This document shows positions 44,931 to 54,435 of a stretch of 64,000 bases of DNA, piece by piece. The position numbers and the translations under genes were made by a program. This DNA comes from Pleurocapsa sp. FMAR1 (lineage in GTDB: Bacteria > Cyanobacteriota > Cyanobacteriia > Cyanobacteriales > Xenococcaceae): the NCBI RefSeq assembly GCF_963665995.1, contig NZ_OY762512.1, forward strand, positions 1,488,001 through 1,552,000. The letters are read 5' to 3'. The notes below the pieces were generated by a model that was given only the letters and a program-made list of their open reading frames with translations, was not told the origin of the DNA and searched no databases. The stretch's first letter is position 1, and each line of letters opens with the position of its first letter.

Positions 44931-46460
44931 ATGGCGATCGCTTTAAAAAATAAGCAAAAATCCCGTGTGGTAGTTGTGGGTGCAGGTATTGGTGGTTTGA
45001 CCACAGGGGCATTATTAGCCAAGGATGGTCATCAGGTAACTATTTATGACCAAGCGATCGTTCCAGGTGGATGTGCTTCTACTTTCAAGCGTCGTGGCTT
45101 TACTTTTGACGTGGGGGCAACTCAGGTGGCAGGGTTAGAGCCTGGAGGCATACACCACCGCATTTTTCAAGAGTTGGGCATTGAGCTACCTAAAACTACT
45201 TACTGCGATCCTGCCTGTGCTGTATTTTTACCAGGAGAAACCGAACCAATCAATGTTTGGCGAGACGCTGCTAAATGGCAAGCAGAAAGACAAAGACAGT
45301 TTCCTGGTAGTGAACCATTTTGGCAGCTATTAAATAAACTATTCAAGGCTAGCTGGCGATTTCAAGGCAGAGATCCCGTGTTACCTCCCCGCAATATTTG
45401 GGATTTATGGCAGTTAGTCTCGGCAGTTAGACCAGATACTTTAATTACCGTACCCTTTGCTCTGATGACGGTGGCTGATGCCCTCAAGCTATACGGCTTA
45501 TATGGTGACAAACGGCTAAAGACTTTTCTCGATCTCCAGCTAAAACTTTATTCTCAGGTAGATACAGATGAAACCGCTTTATTATATGCAGCTACAGCCT
45601 TAGCGGTTTCCCAAGCACCTCAAGGACTGTTCCATCTTCAGGGCAGTATGCAGGTACTAAGCGATCGCCTGGTGGCAGGTTTAGAAAAATATCAAGGAAG
45701 GTTATTGATGCGCCATAGCGTCGAACAAATCCATACTACTTCGGGTAAAGTGACGGGAATAACTGTCCGCAATCAAAAGACTGGTGAAACCTGGATTGAA
45801 GAGGCAGATGAGGTGGTGGCAAACGTTACCGCCCAGAATTTAGTTAAGCTAACTTCAGATAAATCCTTGAGCAATTACCAACGACGGCTGGAGAAACTCC
45901 CTCAGCCATCAGGGGCATTCGTAGTTTATTTAGGAGTTGAGCGAAAAGCAATTCCCCCAAACTGTTCTCCTCATCTACAGTTTCTTTACAACCAAGATGA
46001 AGTAATTGGCGAAAATAACTCCCTTTTTGTTTCCGTAAGCAAGCCTGGAGATGGACGCGCACCTGATGGACAAGCAACCATCATTGCCTCCTCATTTACT
46101 GATGCTGATTTATGGTGGCAAGGAGAGGAGAAAGACTATGCACGCATCAAACAACATTATACAGAAGAAGCGATCGCTCGCCTCGGAGGATATTTTCAAC
46201 TCACCCCTGAAAATATTATTCACACCGAAGCAGCAACCCCCAGAACTTTTGCTCACTATACCGCCAGAGAAAAAGGTACTGTTGGCGGATTGGGACAGCG
46301 TTTGGCTAATTTTGGTCCATTTGGCTTTGCCAACCGTACTCCCATCAAACATCTTTGGTTAGTAGGAGATTCAACCCATCCAGGGGAGGGGACGGCAGGA
46401 GTCAGCTATTCTGCCTTGACCGTAGTTAGACAAATAGCAGCAGGCTTTATGTTAGACTAA
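44931..46460 (+). CDS. crtD: C-3',4' carotenoid desaturase
   Basis: 509 aa phytoene-desaturase-family flavoprotein: FAD-binding 'VVVVGAGIGGLTTGALLAKDG', then 'DQAIVPGGCASTFKRRGFTFDVGATQVAG', 'GLFHLQGSMQVLSDRLVAGL', and C-terminal 'HLWLVGDSTHPGEGTAGVSYSALTVVRQI'. The GGCAS/QVAG variants and overall match point to cyanobacterial CrtD, which introduces the 3',4' double bond in myxoxanthophyll-type glycosides. The last codons (from the third base of the Met codon at 46449-46451 onwards: Leu, Asp, stop) are supplied by the 3' end of an antisense group II intron; removing the intron gives an Ile codon and a stop instead. Confidence 0.88.
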   Translation: MAIALKNKQKSRVVVVGAGIGGLTTGALLAKDGHQVTIYDQAIVPGGCASTFKRRGFTFDVGATQVAGLEPGGIHHRIFQELGIELPKTTYCDPACAVFLPGETEPINVWRDAAKWQAERQRQFPGSEPFWQLLNKLFKASWRFQGRDPVLPPRNIWDLWQLVSAVRPDTLITVPFALMTVADALKLYGLYGDKRLKTFLDLQLKLYSQVDTDETALLYAATALAVSQAPQGLFHLQGSMQVLSDRLVAGLEKYQGRLLMRHSVEQIHTTSGKVTGITVRNQKTGETWIEEADEVVANVTAQNLVKLTSDKSLSNYQRRLEKLPQPSGAFVVYLGVERKAIPPNCSPHLQFLYNQDEVIGENNSLFVSVSKPGDGRAPDGQATIIASSFTDADLWWQGEEKDYARIKQHYTEEAIARLGGYFQLTPENIIHTEAATPRTFAHYTAREKGTVGGLGQRLANFGPFGFANRTPIKHLWLVGDSTHPGEGTAGVSYSALTVVRQIAAGFMLD

Positions 46461-46491
46461 GCCAGGTTGTCACCAACCCGACTCGTCAAAT

Positions 46492-46525
46492 GAACGCAGC
46501 ATGAGACTTTAACCTCACTGCGCTC
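46492..46525 (-). ncRNA. Group II intron domain V
   Basis: 34-nt catalytic hairpin: eight-base-pair lower stem GAGCGCAG/CTGCGTTC with an AGC triad near the start, upper stem TGAG/CTCA and a short loop. It is correctly placed between the maturase stop and domain VI. Confidence 0.85.
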
Positions 46526-46557
46526 CTCTCTTTTCAGACTCATACGTGAGTACCCAA

Positions 46558-48330
46558 TTACAGTAAGGTAGGAATATCGTTGACCCATAGCCAGTCCAAG
46601 TTATTGAACCATTTTTGAGTCTTCTCTCCTGACTTTTTCGCTTGATGGAGCTTTATAACCAATTGGTCACTGTACGTTTTGGCATCATGGCAATGTTTGT
46701 GTAGTAGCTGGAGATTATCTCTACTATTGCTACCACCCGCCTTTTTGGGGATGATATGGTCAGTTTCTATCAAATCTCCATCAAGGAAGTTAAGATTACA
46801 CCAATTACATAAACCCATTTGTTTTTTCAACAATTTAGCTGTTGAAGGCTTCAATTCAGGATGCGAACCCTTTCTTTTTGCCCAGTAAATGGTGTCTCCG
46901 TCATAGGGGGTTTTATTTCCTCTAACTTTGACATGGCGTACAATTGCTGTTTTAGTATGTCTTTCTAAGGTAATAAAATCATCCTTATATTCCTTACCAA
47001 AAACCCAATTATCTTCTCCTATAGTTACCCAGTATTTATCTCCCACCCAGTATTTACTTTTGTTGGGATGTCTTCTATCCGCCCATCTACGTAGCCTTTT
47101 GTGAGTTAAATGACCAACTTTTGAGTAAGTTTCTTGACTACACACTGTTCTGTAATAGTTACACCATCCTCTAATAATCGGATTCAACTCACTGATGATT
47201 TTTTCTTGGGGTGCAGCTTTTAACCTTCCGATTTTAAGGGAAAGTTTTTCATAGTGCCTCCTAACACTATCGGATGATGGTCTTATAATTGTTTTGAACC
47301 CCAATAATTTACCCTGTCCGTTCTTCCCTGACTGGTATTTGCCAACTTTATATTGGCGTATATTGAATCCCAGAAAATCGAATCCTGGTTGATGTTTATC
47401 CAGTTCAAGTTGAGTGTGAACAACTTTGGTTTTGCTAAATTTTAATTCAAGGTCGTAGTGGGATAACCATTCACTTATGACATTTTGACAAACCTTGAGA
47501 GTATCCAAATTTTTATAAAAGATTACGAAATCGTCAGCATATCTGATTAAAGATGCACCCTTAATTTGTTTAATCCTATTTTCCATTCCGTGTAGGGCTA
47601 TATTGCTTAAAAGCGGGGAAATTACGCCTCCCTGTGGCGTTCCCTGACGGTTTGGAGTCTTTTGATTCTTCTCAAAGTCACAAATGTCGGCTCTCAACCA
47701 GGCTCGGATTTGTCTCCTAATGGTAGGAAATGTATTGAGCTTGGCTAGGAGGTGATGGTGGTTAATTCGGTCAAAACATTTCGCTATATCTGCATCCAAC
47801 ACAAATTTTGATTTATATCTAATCTGGTTGAAGATGGCTTCCACAGCGTCATGTGCGCTTCTTCCAGGTCGAAAGCCATAAGAATTATTTTCAAATCTTG
47901 ACTCCCATTCTGGTTCTAGAGCAGCTTTAACTAAAGCTTGTGTTGCTCTGTCGCGCATCACAGGAATACCTAGAGGTCGCTTTTCGTTTCTTCCAGGCTT
48001 GGGAATCCAAACTCTTCTAATGGGTTGGGATTTATCCTCTAGTTTTAAACCGTTTGCGAGTTGAAATCGCTGCTTTGGGGTCAAGGATTTCACCTGATCC
48101 ACTCCCGCAGTTTTCTTTCCTGAATTATCCTGTGTGACCAGTCTTACGGATAAAAGTCGGTTGTAATAGGATTTGATGAGGGTTTTTTGTAGCCTTCTTC
48201 CTTGTTTGACATCACCATTGATGTAGGCTCGGTAGATTCTCTTTTGCAACTTCCAAACAGCCTTCTGGATTTTACGCCAATCAAGCTGTTTCCATTCCAC
48301 AGTATTCTGATTTGAATCTGTTTTAGACAT
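46558..48330 (-). CDS. ltrA: Group II intron reverse transcriptase/maturase with HNH endonuclease
   Basis: 590 aa, all domains intact. RT: 'IPKPGRNEKRPLGIPVMRDRATQALVKAALEPEWE', 'YGFRPGRSAHDAVEAIF', 'TPQGGVISPLLSNIALHGME', catalytic 'LIRYADDFVIF'. Maturase domain X: 'ELNPIIRGWCNYYRTVCSQETY'. C-terminal HNH: 'GLCNWCNLNFLDGDLIETDHIIPKKAGGSNSRDNLQLLHKHCH' with two CxxC-type metal pairs. It binds the intron RNA for splicing and, with the HNH nicking the target's second strand, supports retrohoming. Nothing suggests inactivation. Confidence 0.96.
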   Translation of the reverse strand: MSKTDSNQNTVEWKQLDWRKIQKAVWKLQKRIYRAYINGDVKQGRRLQKTLIKSYYNRLLSVRLVTQDNSGKKTAGVDQVKSLTPKQRFQLANGLKLEDKSQPIRRVWIPKPGRNEKRPLGIPVMRDRATQALVKAALEPEWESRFENNSYGFRPGRSAHDAVEAIFNQIRYKSKFVLDADIAKCFDRINHHHLLAKLNTFPTIRRQIRAWLRADICDFEKNQKTPNRQGTPQGGVISPLLSNIALHGMENRIKQIKGASLIRYADDFVIFYKNLDTLKVCQNVISEWLSHYDLELKFSKTKVVHTQLELDKHQPGFDFLGFNIRQYKVGKYQSGKNGQGKLLGFKTIIRPSSDSVRRHYEKLSLKIGRLKAAPQEKIISELNPIIRGWCNYYRTVCSQETYSKVGHLTHKRLRRWADRRHPNKSKYWVGDKYWVTIGEDNWVFGKEYKDDFITLERHTKTAIVRHVKVRGNKTPYDGDTIYWAKRKGSHPELKPSTAKLLKKQMGLCNWCNLNFLDGDLIETDHIIPKKAGGSNSRDNLQLLHKHCHDAKTYSDQLVIKLHQAKKSGEKTQKWFNNLDWLWVNDIPTLL

Positions 48331-49126
48331 ATCTATTGCTACTTAATCACTACTTGACTGAAAACAGTGAGGACGTGGGCATATCTTATTCATTACAAAT
48401 AAGCCTTAGCTTTTTCCTCAATCCTTCGCCCTCTATAGCCTCCTGATATCGGAGAGTTTACGTCTTGGTTGATTACTCAGGTATTTCGACCAATAGCCTG
48501 AGAGCTATAGAGGGATTTCCTCGTTCCGAATATTTCGTTGGTATGAATCTTTAGGATGTGTCTGTCCACCGAGCGCGGTTAGTGTTGTGATTGTCATATT
48601 CACACTGACAATTAACCAGATGCGCTGATGCCTTTTGGCACAGGGCGAATGCCCAGATCGTCGTCTAACGACGACTGGCGACGCTACCGCGTCGCGTGCC
48701 TGTCAGACCTGATTTGGCTGTTTACCCTTAACGATGGTTATGACGGGAAGATTATTCCTTTTACTTCAGAATTAATCTTATCCATAGACTTCTTGCTAGC
48801 AGAGAACCAGTTCAGACTACCAGTTAGAGCTACATTTAACCCCGCTTTACGGATTGATGACCAGTCGCTACCGTAGGGGTTATGCTTTTACTCCCAACAC
48901 CGAGAGAGTAGGACTTGATGATTTGAGCTTTTGTTAATATTTAGCACCTTATTACAGGCTCTCTCACCTACACGAAATATTCAGTTGTCATGGTTCAGAT
49001 ACTCATGATTGAGTCTTATCCAAGCTAGTCATACCAAGGGTTTTTACTCCTTGTTTCAACTAAACGAGTCGCACTTAAATATAGGGTTCGTGTCAACTAC
49101 TCTTAATAAAAATGCGATCGCCAATA

Positions 49127-52100
49127 TCAATTTTCAACTCTAGTTTTTCTAGCTGTAGATATAATATTGTCAATTCGCTCTGCAATTATTTGAGCTAAGT
49201 CTGCTTGAGACAAAATACTAGCGTGATCGCCTGGAATTTCATAGGTGTCAACACCTCCTAAAGCCATACCTTTCCAGCCACCATCAGCATCAAAATAAGC
49301 CTTTGCATCTCTAATTTTGGCACGAAATAAAGTTAATTTACCTCCATAAGTTTGAGGAGTGTATTTCCTAAGTATTTGATAATTTAGGTTGTTAATTTTA
49401 AACGCAAGCTTTTGTTGAGGAGATAAAAACAATTCAACAAATTTAAAGTATCTTTGTTGAGTCGAGCGGAGAACTTTTGCTTTTAGTCGATATTTGATTT
49501 TTGATTTAACATAATCTAATGCTTGAAATGTTGATAGCTGGGTAAAATTGCTAAAATGAATGTATGTTTTCTGCAAGGCATTTTTATCAGTAATTTTGGG
49601 TCCTAAACAATCAAATAAAGCTAAAAGTGCAATACTTTCTCCTTGCTGCTCAAGTTGACAAGCTATTTCGTAAGCTACAAAACCGCCAAAGGAATGTCCG
49701 CCTAAATAATATGGCCCTTGTGGCTGAACCAATCTAATTTCTTGAAGATAGTCGGCAGCCATTTCTTCTAAGCAAATTAATAATGGTTCTCTGCCGTCCC
49801 AGCCTCGTGATTGTAAACCATAAAATGGCTGCTCGTTTCCTAAAGCTTTGGCTAAAGAATAATAAGTTAGCACATTACCGCCAACAGGGTGGATACAGAA
49901 CAAAGGAGGCTTCGTACCATGAGGTTGAATATTAACCAGTGAAGAACGGCGTGATGCTGACCAGCCTCGATCGAGAATAATGCTGGCTAGTTGAGAGATG
50001 GTTGGTGCTTCAAATAAAGTTGCTAAAGGTAAATTAGCCCCAAAAGATTTATGGATTCGTTCAAATAAACGCAACGCCAACAGGGAATTACCGCCAAGGG
50101 AGAAAAAATCATCATCTCTGGCAATTGGTTGAACATTTAAAACCTCTGACCAAATCTGGCTTAATTTAAATTCTAAAGGGCTTTGTAGTGGCAAAGACTT
50201 GCTCATTATCGATGCTCTTTTGGTCGGAGTAGTTAGTAACGCCTTAAGGTCTACCTTGCCGTTGGGAGTTAAAGGAAAAGCATCTGTAAAGATAAAATCA
50301 GCAGGAATTGCATACTCAGGCAATTGAGTTGCCAGAAAGCTCCGCAATTGTTGGCTAGTCAGGGCCGAGTTGGGTTTTAAAATCGAGTAAGCGACCAAAC
50401 TTTTTTGCTCTGCATTAGGATCGTTAACGCTAACTAACGTTTCTTGAATTTCTGGACATTGCAATAGGGCGGTTTCAATTTCTCCTAGTTCAATTCTGAT
50501 ACCACGAATTTTGACCTGGTTGTCAATACGACCTAAAAATTCTATATTACCGTCTTCAAGATAGCGTCCTAAATCTCCTGTTTTGTAAAGACGGGCGGTA
50601 GGGTCGCTACTAAAAGGATCGACAATAAATCTGGCGGTGGTTAATTCTGGACGATGAAGATAGCCTCTAGCTACACCAACTCCGCCTATGTAAAGTTCCC
50701 CCGTAACACCGATGGGTGCTAACTGTTGTTGAGAGTCTAAAATATAGAAGGATTGATTATGGAGAGGACGACCATAGGGAATAGCTTTGTCAGCAGTCCA
50801 TTTTGAGGCGATAGGATAACAAATAGACCAAATTGAGGCTTCAGTTGCTCCTCCTAAACTAACAATCTGTAGCTGCGGGTTTAAGTTTTGCAGTTGAATT
50901 ACCAAATTAGGATTAAGGCGATCGCCACTGAGCATAACTAAACGTAGTGATGATGGTAATTGTCGCTCAAAGCCAACGATATAATTAACTAGCAACTCTA
51001 AAAGAGCGGGGGCTGAGTTCCAGATAGTGACTTGTTCTTGGGCTATCAATTCCAGCCATTGTTCGGGATTAGGGCGAGTGGTACTAGGGGGCAAAATCGC
51101 TGTTCCCCCAGAACCCAAACTGCCGAAGATATCATAAACCGATAGATCGAAGCTCAAGGAAGAAACAGCCAATACACGGTCTTGAGGCTGCACCGCAAAA
51201 CGCTGCTCGATATCCCATAAGGTGTTGACCGCACTATGGTGTTCTATGGCTACCCCTTTCGGATTTCCCGTTGAACCAGAAGTATAGATTACATAAGCTA
51301 GGTTATGGCTGTTTACTTGGCTTAGGGGATTTGTATTCTGTAAATTAGGTAGTTCCCCATCTCGATCGAGACAGATAATTTGAGTAGCAGTTTTGGGTAA
51401 TCGCTCAAGCTGCTTTGTTTGAGTTAGCAGTATATTTAAACTAGCATCTTCAAGGATATAGCTAAGTCTAGCGGGAGGATAATTGGGGTCGATCGGTAAG
51501 TATGCTCCTCCTGCTTTGAGAATAGCAAATAAGGCGATCGCCATTTCTAAAGAGCGTTCTAAACAAATACCAACTAAACTTTCTGGCTGCACTCCTAGCT
51601 GCTGTAGATGATTCGCCAGCTTGTTGGCTTGCCGATTTAATTCACCTCTAGTCAAAGACTGACCTTGATAGACAACGGCGATCGCCTCACTATCTTCTAT
51701 TACTCTAGCTTCAAATAATTGATGCAGACATAAATCCGCTCGATAGTTCGTGGTAGTTTGATTCCAAGCCAACAGCCGTTTTTTTTCTGAGTCAGAGATT
51801 AAAGGCAGGTGGGCGATGGGGTAGTTGGGATTTTGGCTGACAATTCCTGCTGTTAGAGTTTGCCATTGCTCTAACATAGTGGCAATTAATTCCTCAGAGA
51901 AGACATTAACGTTATACAACCAATAGTATTCTGCTGATTCGATACTTAACGTTAAATGACCAGAAGGATGCTCTACGTTTTGCCCCACACTTACCGTAAA
52001 ATCATCTAGTTTGTTGGCTAATTGCGGAGATCTAGCGATTAAATCCGTGGCATAGCTTTGATATTTTTGATTGAGTTTTCGCCTTTTAGTAACTGTGGCG

Positions 52101-53464
52101 ATCGCTGTGGCTAAATTATCTTCAGAGGAAATTCTTAAATTTGCAGGTACACAAGTAGCAAACCAAGGAGCGATCGCGCCATTTTCAGTAAATCCTTCAA
52201 ATCCCAAAGTGATTTGTTGGTTGACGCTTAAACGAGCGATGTAAATGGCGAAGATAGCCATGACCACATCTGAAGCGTTTGTCATCCCATAGGTCTGCTG
52301 AATGAAATCAATAACTATATTGCTTAAAGGTAATTTAACCCGTCGATAACTATTGGCAGCAACAAAGGTTGCTAATTTTTTGATTCTAGGCAGGGTTAGA
52401 GGTTCCCACTTGATTAACTGCTTGCGCCAATAGCCTTCTGCTGGTGATAGTTTCGTTGCTAAGGTGGTTATTTTAGAGCTTAATTCTGAATCAATCTGAG
52501 GCAACTGTTGTTTATACTCAAGCTGATAATCTGTAACCAATTTTTCAATTGAGCTTGCTTTCCCCTGCTTAGTGGTAACATCCTGTAGCGCAATGTCTTG
52601 ACTAGCCGTGGTCACAATTAATCGATCGCTTTCAATTCTGACAATTGTGCCTGGTGTGTATTGAGATTTAGCTGTAAGTTTGGCTACCCGATTAATAATT
52701 ACGTAGTCTAAATTATCACTGGAGTTTAATATTAGTTTGGCTGTGGTTAAAGAATTTGTATAATTCCCAAAGCTCAATCCCCGCACTAGATTATCAATCA
52801 CTGCTGCTGGCTGATTAAAATCAATAATGCCTAATGCTTGAGGTTTTTGATGACGAGGGTAGTAGCTTCGCTGCTGTAAATCTTGGAAAGTTGAATTTAC
52901 TCGATCGCTAGCAAGTTCTTTGATTAATTCGCTAAAAGCGGCGATCGCTGCCTGATAGCATTTAGTATTTAGGGTTAAAGTAGTTTCTGAAGCTTCTAAG
53001 TCTATTTTGACCTGCTTGAGTATATTACCTGTATCAATTTCTGCTGTAATCTCGTGCCAGGTAATACCGTGTCGCACTTCGCCATTGATAATTGCCCAAG
53101 CTGTTGCGTTTACTCCAGCATAGCTTGGTAGTAAAGCGTCGTGGTAATTAATTGCTTGACTAACTTGAGCAATAGTTTCAGGAAGCAAAATAGCGTGATT
53201 AACAATGCTAAAAAGATAATCACACTGATCTGCTTTTAACAGTTTAAGTAACTGTTGCTGATCTTTTAAGTTAATAATTTTGTTAGTATCTGCCCACCGT
53301 TTAACGATTAAATCTGGAGATACAATACCTTTGATTCGATACTTTTGTTGCAGCAGCAGTTCGGCACACTTTATTAATAGACTTCCTTCTCCGATTAAAT
53401 AACAATCAAATGAATAGTTTTTGGGGAGAACTTCTTGATTATTTTTAGACTGTGAAGTATCCAA
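49127..53464 (-). CDS. Single-module NRPS: formyltransferase - partial condensation - adenylation (Cys-like) - carrier - thioesterase
   Basis: 1445 aa. Residues 20-310 form a methionyl-tRNA-formyltransferase-like domain with Asn106/His108 and the HDALLPSYAG loop and Asp144 (EIDTG). Residues 340-560 resemble only the C-lobe of a condensation domain, and no HHxxxDG motif is present. Adenylation: 'YVIYTSGSTGNPKGVAIEH', 'FDLSVYDIFGSLGSGG', 'SLGGATEASIWSICYPI', 'YKTGDLGRYLEDGNIEFLGR'. My reading of the specificity pocket is D-L-Y-N-M-S-L-I-W-K, close to published cysteine codes. Carrier serine: 'FFSLGGNSLLALRLF'. Thioesterase: 'LGGHSFGGFVAYEIA'. A product carrying an N-formyl or otherwise N-acylated cysteine-like residue is inferred. 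No tailoring genes adjoin it. Confidence 0.87.
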   Translation of the reverse strand: MDTSQSKNNQEVLPKNYSFDCYLIGEGSLLIKCAELLLQQKYRIKGIVSPDLIVKRWADTNKIINLKDQQQLLKLLKADQCDYLFSIVNHAILLPETIAQVSQAINYHDALLPSYAGVNATAWAIINGEVRHGITWHEITAEIDTGNILKQVKIDLEASETTLTLNTKCYQAAIAAFSELIKELASDRVNSTFQDLQQRSYYPRHQKPQALGIIDFNQPAAVIDNLVRGLSFGNYTNSLTTAKLILNSSDNLDYVIINRVAKLTAKSQYTPGTIVRIESDRLIVTTASQDIALQDVTTKQGKASSIEKLVTDYQLEYKQQLPQIDSELSSKITTLATKLSPAEGYWRKQLIKWEPLTLPRIKKLATFVAANSYRRVKLPLSNIVIDFIQQTYGMTNASDVVMAIFAIYIARLSVNQQITLGFEGFTENGAIAPWFATCVPANLRISSEDNLATAIATVTKRRKLNQKYQSYATDLIARSPQLANKLDDFTVSVGQNVEHPSGHLTLSIESAEYYWLYNVNVFSEELIATMLEQWQTLTAGIVSQNPNYPIAHLPLISDSEKKRLLAWNQTTTNYRADLCLHQLFEARVIEDSEAIAVVYQGQSLTRGELNRQANKLANHLQQLGVQPESLVGICLERSLEMAIALFAILKAGGAYLPIDPNYPPARLSYILEDASLNILLTQTKQLERLPKTATQIICLDRDGELPNLQNTNPLSQVNSHNLAYVIYTSGSTGNPKGVAIEHHSAVNTLWDIEQRFAVQPQDRVLAVSSLSFDLSVYDIFGSLGSGGTAILPPSTTRPNPEQWLELIAQEQVTIWNSAPALLELLVNYIVGFERQLPSSLRLVMLSGDRLNPNLVIQLQNLNPQLQIVSLGGATEASIWSICYPIASKWTADKAIPYGRPLHNQSFYILDSQQQLAPIGVTGELYIGGVGVARGYLHRPELTTARFIVDPFSSDPTARLYKTGDLGRYLEDGNIEFLGRIDNQVKIRGIRIELGEIETALLQCPEIQETLVSVNDPNAEQKSLVAYSILKPNSALTSQQLRSFLATQLPEYAIPADFIFTDAFPLTPNGKVDLKALLTTPTKRASIMSKSLPLQSPLEFKLSQIWSEVLNVQPIARDDDFFSLGGNSLLALRLFERIHKSFGANLPLATLFEAPTISQLASIILDRGWSASRRSSLVNIQPHGTKPPLFCIHPVGGNVLTYYSLAKALGNEQPFYGLQSRGWDGREPLLICLEEMAADYLQEIRLVQPQGPYYLGGHSFGGFVAYEIACQLEQQGESIALLALFDCLGPKITDKNALQKTYIHFSNFTQLSTFQALDYVKSKIKYRLKAKVLRSTQQRYFKFVELFLSPQQKLAFKINNLNYQILRKYTPQTYGGKLTLFRAKIRDAKAYFDADGGWKGMALGGVDTYEIPGDHASILSQADLAQIIAERIDNIISTARKTRVEN

Positions 53465-53635
53465 CTTATGTACTTAAATAAAATCTAAAACATATTTTCT
53501 TTAATATAATAATATCCTCTTAAGTGTATTTCGCTCTGCCTTTTAGCGTATCTTTACTGACAAACCCTCTAAATTGAGTTGCTAGAAAATATTAATATCT
53601 ACACAGTGTTCTTAAAATATTTGTAATTTCATCCC

Positions 53636-53769
53636 ATGAGCGATATTCCCCAAGTTGGACAAGCAGCACCTGATTTTATTGCTCAAGATCAAAATGGCGA
53701 TCGCCTTAGCCTAAATGACAAAAAGGAGCGCTGGGTAATAAGGTATTGCAGGAGTTGAAAGTGGGTTAA
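53636..53769 (+). pseudogene. Internally deleted peroxiredoxin Q/BCP gene
   Basis: An ATG at 53636 opens 'MSDIPQVGQAAPDFIAQDQN', then 'GDRLSLNDKKERWVI', the N-terminal of BCP-type peroxiredoxins just short of the catalytic Cys region. The sequence then jumps, in a different frame, to 'KVLQELKVG' plus stop (53740-53769), the family's usual C-terminus. About 100 central codons, including the catalytic site, are gone. The remnant overlaps the HAD gene's 3' end by four bases. Confidence 0.75.
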
Positions 53770-54425
53770 CTGAGACTATGCCAAATATCGTCGTTAAATT
53801 CTGCGAGAGATTTTAAGATGGTATCGGCGATCGCAAATTTAGGATTATCATATTCTAATGGTTCAGGAATAGCAATACACTTCATTTGAGCAGCCTTGGC
53901 AGCTAGCACTCCATTGAGAGAATCTTCTAAAGCCAAACATTCTGAAGGAGAGACGTTTAGTTTGTTAGCGGTAGTCAAATATACTCCTGGATGGGGTTTG
54001 CCTAAAACTTCCGATTCTGCCGAATAAACTTCAGCAAATACATTTGTCAATTCCAGCTTTTGTAATACAGCCTGAATAATCTTAGATGCAGAAGAAGAAG
54101 CCAGAGCAATTTTGACTTGTTTTTGCTGAACAAAAGATATGGCTCGATCTACTCCTGGTAAAGGTTCGCCTCGAAGATGAATCAACTCAATTACTTTAGC
54201 GATAATCAACTCCTCAACTTTCTGTTTAGCCAGATTTGTCCAAGGATGCCTTTGATACCAATAATCCACAACTTCATCGATTCTTAAGCCTTTTGTTTGC
54301 AGACATAGCTCAGAAGTGAGAAGAATATTAACCTGTTTAAAAATAAGTATTTCTGCCTCTTGCCAGAGAGGCTCGGAATCGATCAGCAACCCATCCATAT
54401 CGAAAATTACAGCTTTAATCACCAT
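53766..54425 (-). CDS. HAD-superfamily phosphatase (beta-phosphoglucomutase/YniC-like)
   Basis: 219 aa, full HAD architecture: motif I 'VIFDMDGLLIDSEPLWQEAE' (nucleophile Asp), alpha-helical cap, motif II 'VKIALASSSASK', motif III Lys in 'VLGKPHPGVYLTTANKL' and motif IV 'CLALEDSLNGVLAAKAA'. The closest functional group by motif is sugar-phosphate phosphatases such as HxpB/YniC or beta-phosphoglucomutase; the substrate is not determined. It is sandwiched between two gene relics. Confidence 0.88.
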   Translation of the reverse strand: MVIKAVIFDMDGLLIDSEPLWQEAEILIFKQVNILLTSELCLQTKGLRIDEVVDYWYQRHPWTNLAKQKVEELIIAKVIELIHLRGEPLPGVDRAISFVQQKQVKIALASSSASKIIQAVLQKLELTNVFAEVYSAESEVLGKPHPGVYLTTANKLNVSPSECLALEDSLNGVLAAKAAQMKCIAIPEPLEYDNPKFAIADTILKSLAEFNDDIWHSLS

Positions 54426-54435
54426 GTAGTTTTAG

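Larger units (their letters stand above)
46451..49074 (-). mobile_element. Group II intron, complete, antisense to crtD
   Basis: 2624 nt on the minus strand. The 5' end is GTGCGAC (49074 leftwards, the GUGYG consensus). Domain V (46492-46525) is a 34-nt hairpin, GAGCGCAG...CTGCGTTC. Domain VI (46455-46487) has a bulged branch-point A (complement of T46458) seven bases from the 3' end ...CTAAC at 46451. EBS1 TTAAATG (minus strand, 48833-48839) pairs with IBS1 TATTTAA immediately before the 5' splice site (one wobble). The maturase gene sits in domain IV. The target lies between the crtD and NRPS 3' ends. The spacer 48331-49074 is intron RNA (domains I-III), so the open frame at 48628-48876 is not a gene. 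Confidence 0.88.

Noticed and set aside
48605-48605. Alternative group II intron 5' end at a GTGTG (minus strand)
   Set aside because: It fits GUGYG, but the downstream GTGCGAC at 49074 gives a full-size domain I, an EBS1/IBS1 match at the junction and a sensible ancestral crtD end.
48628-48876. 82-codon frame on the plus strand
   Set aside because: It lies entirely in the domain I-III RNA region of the antisense group II intron.
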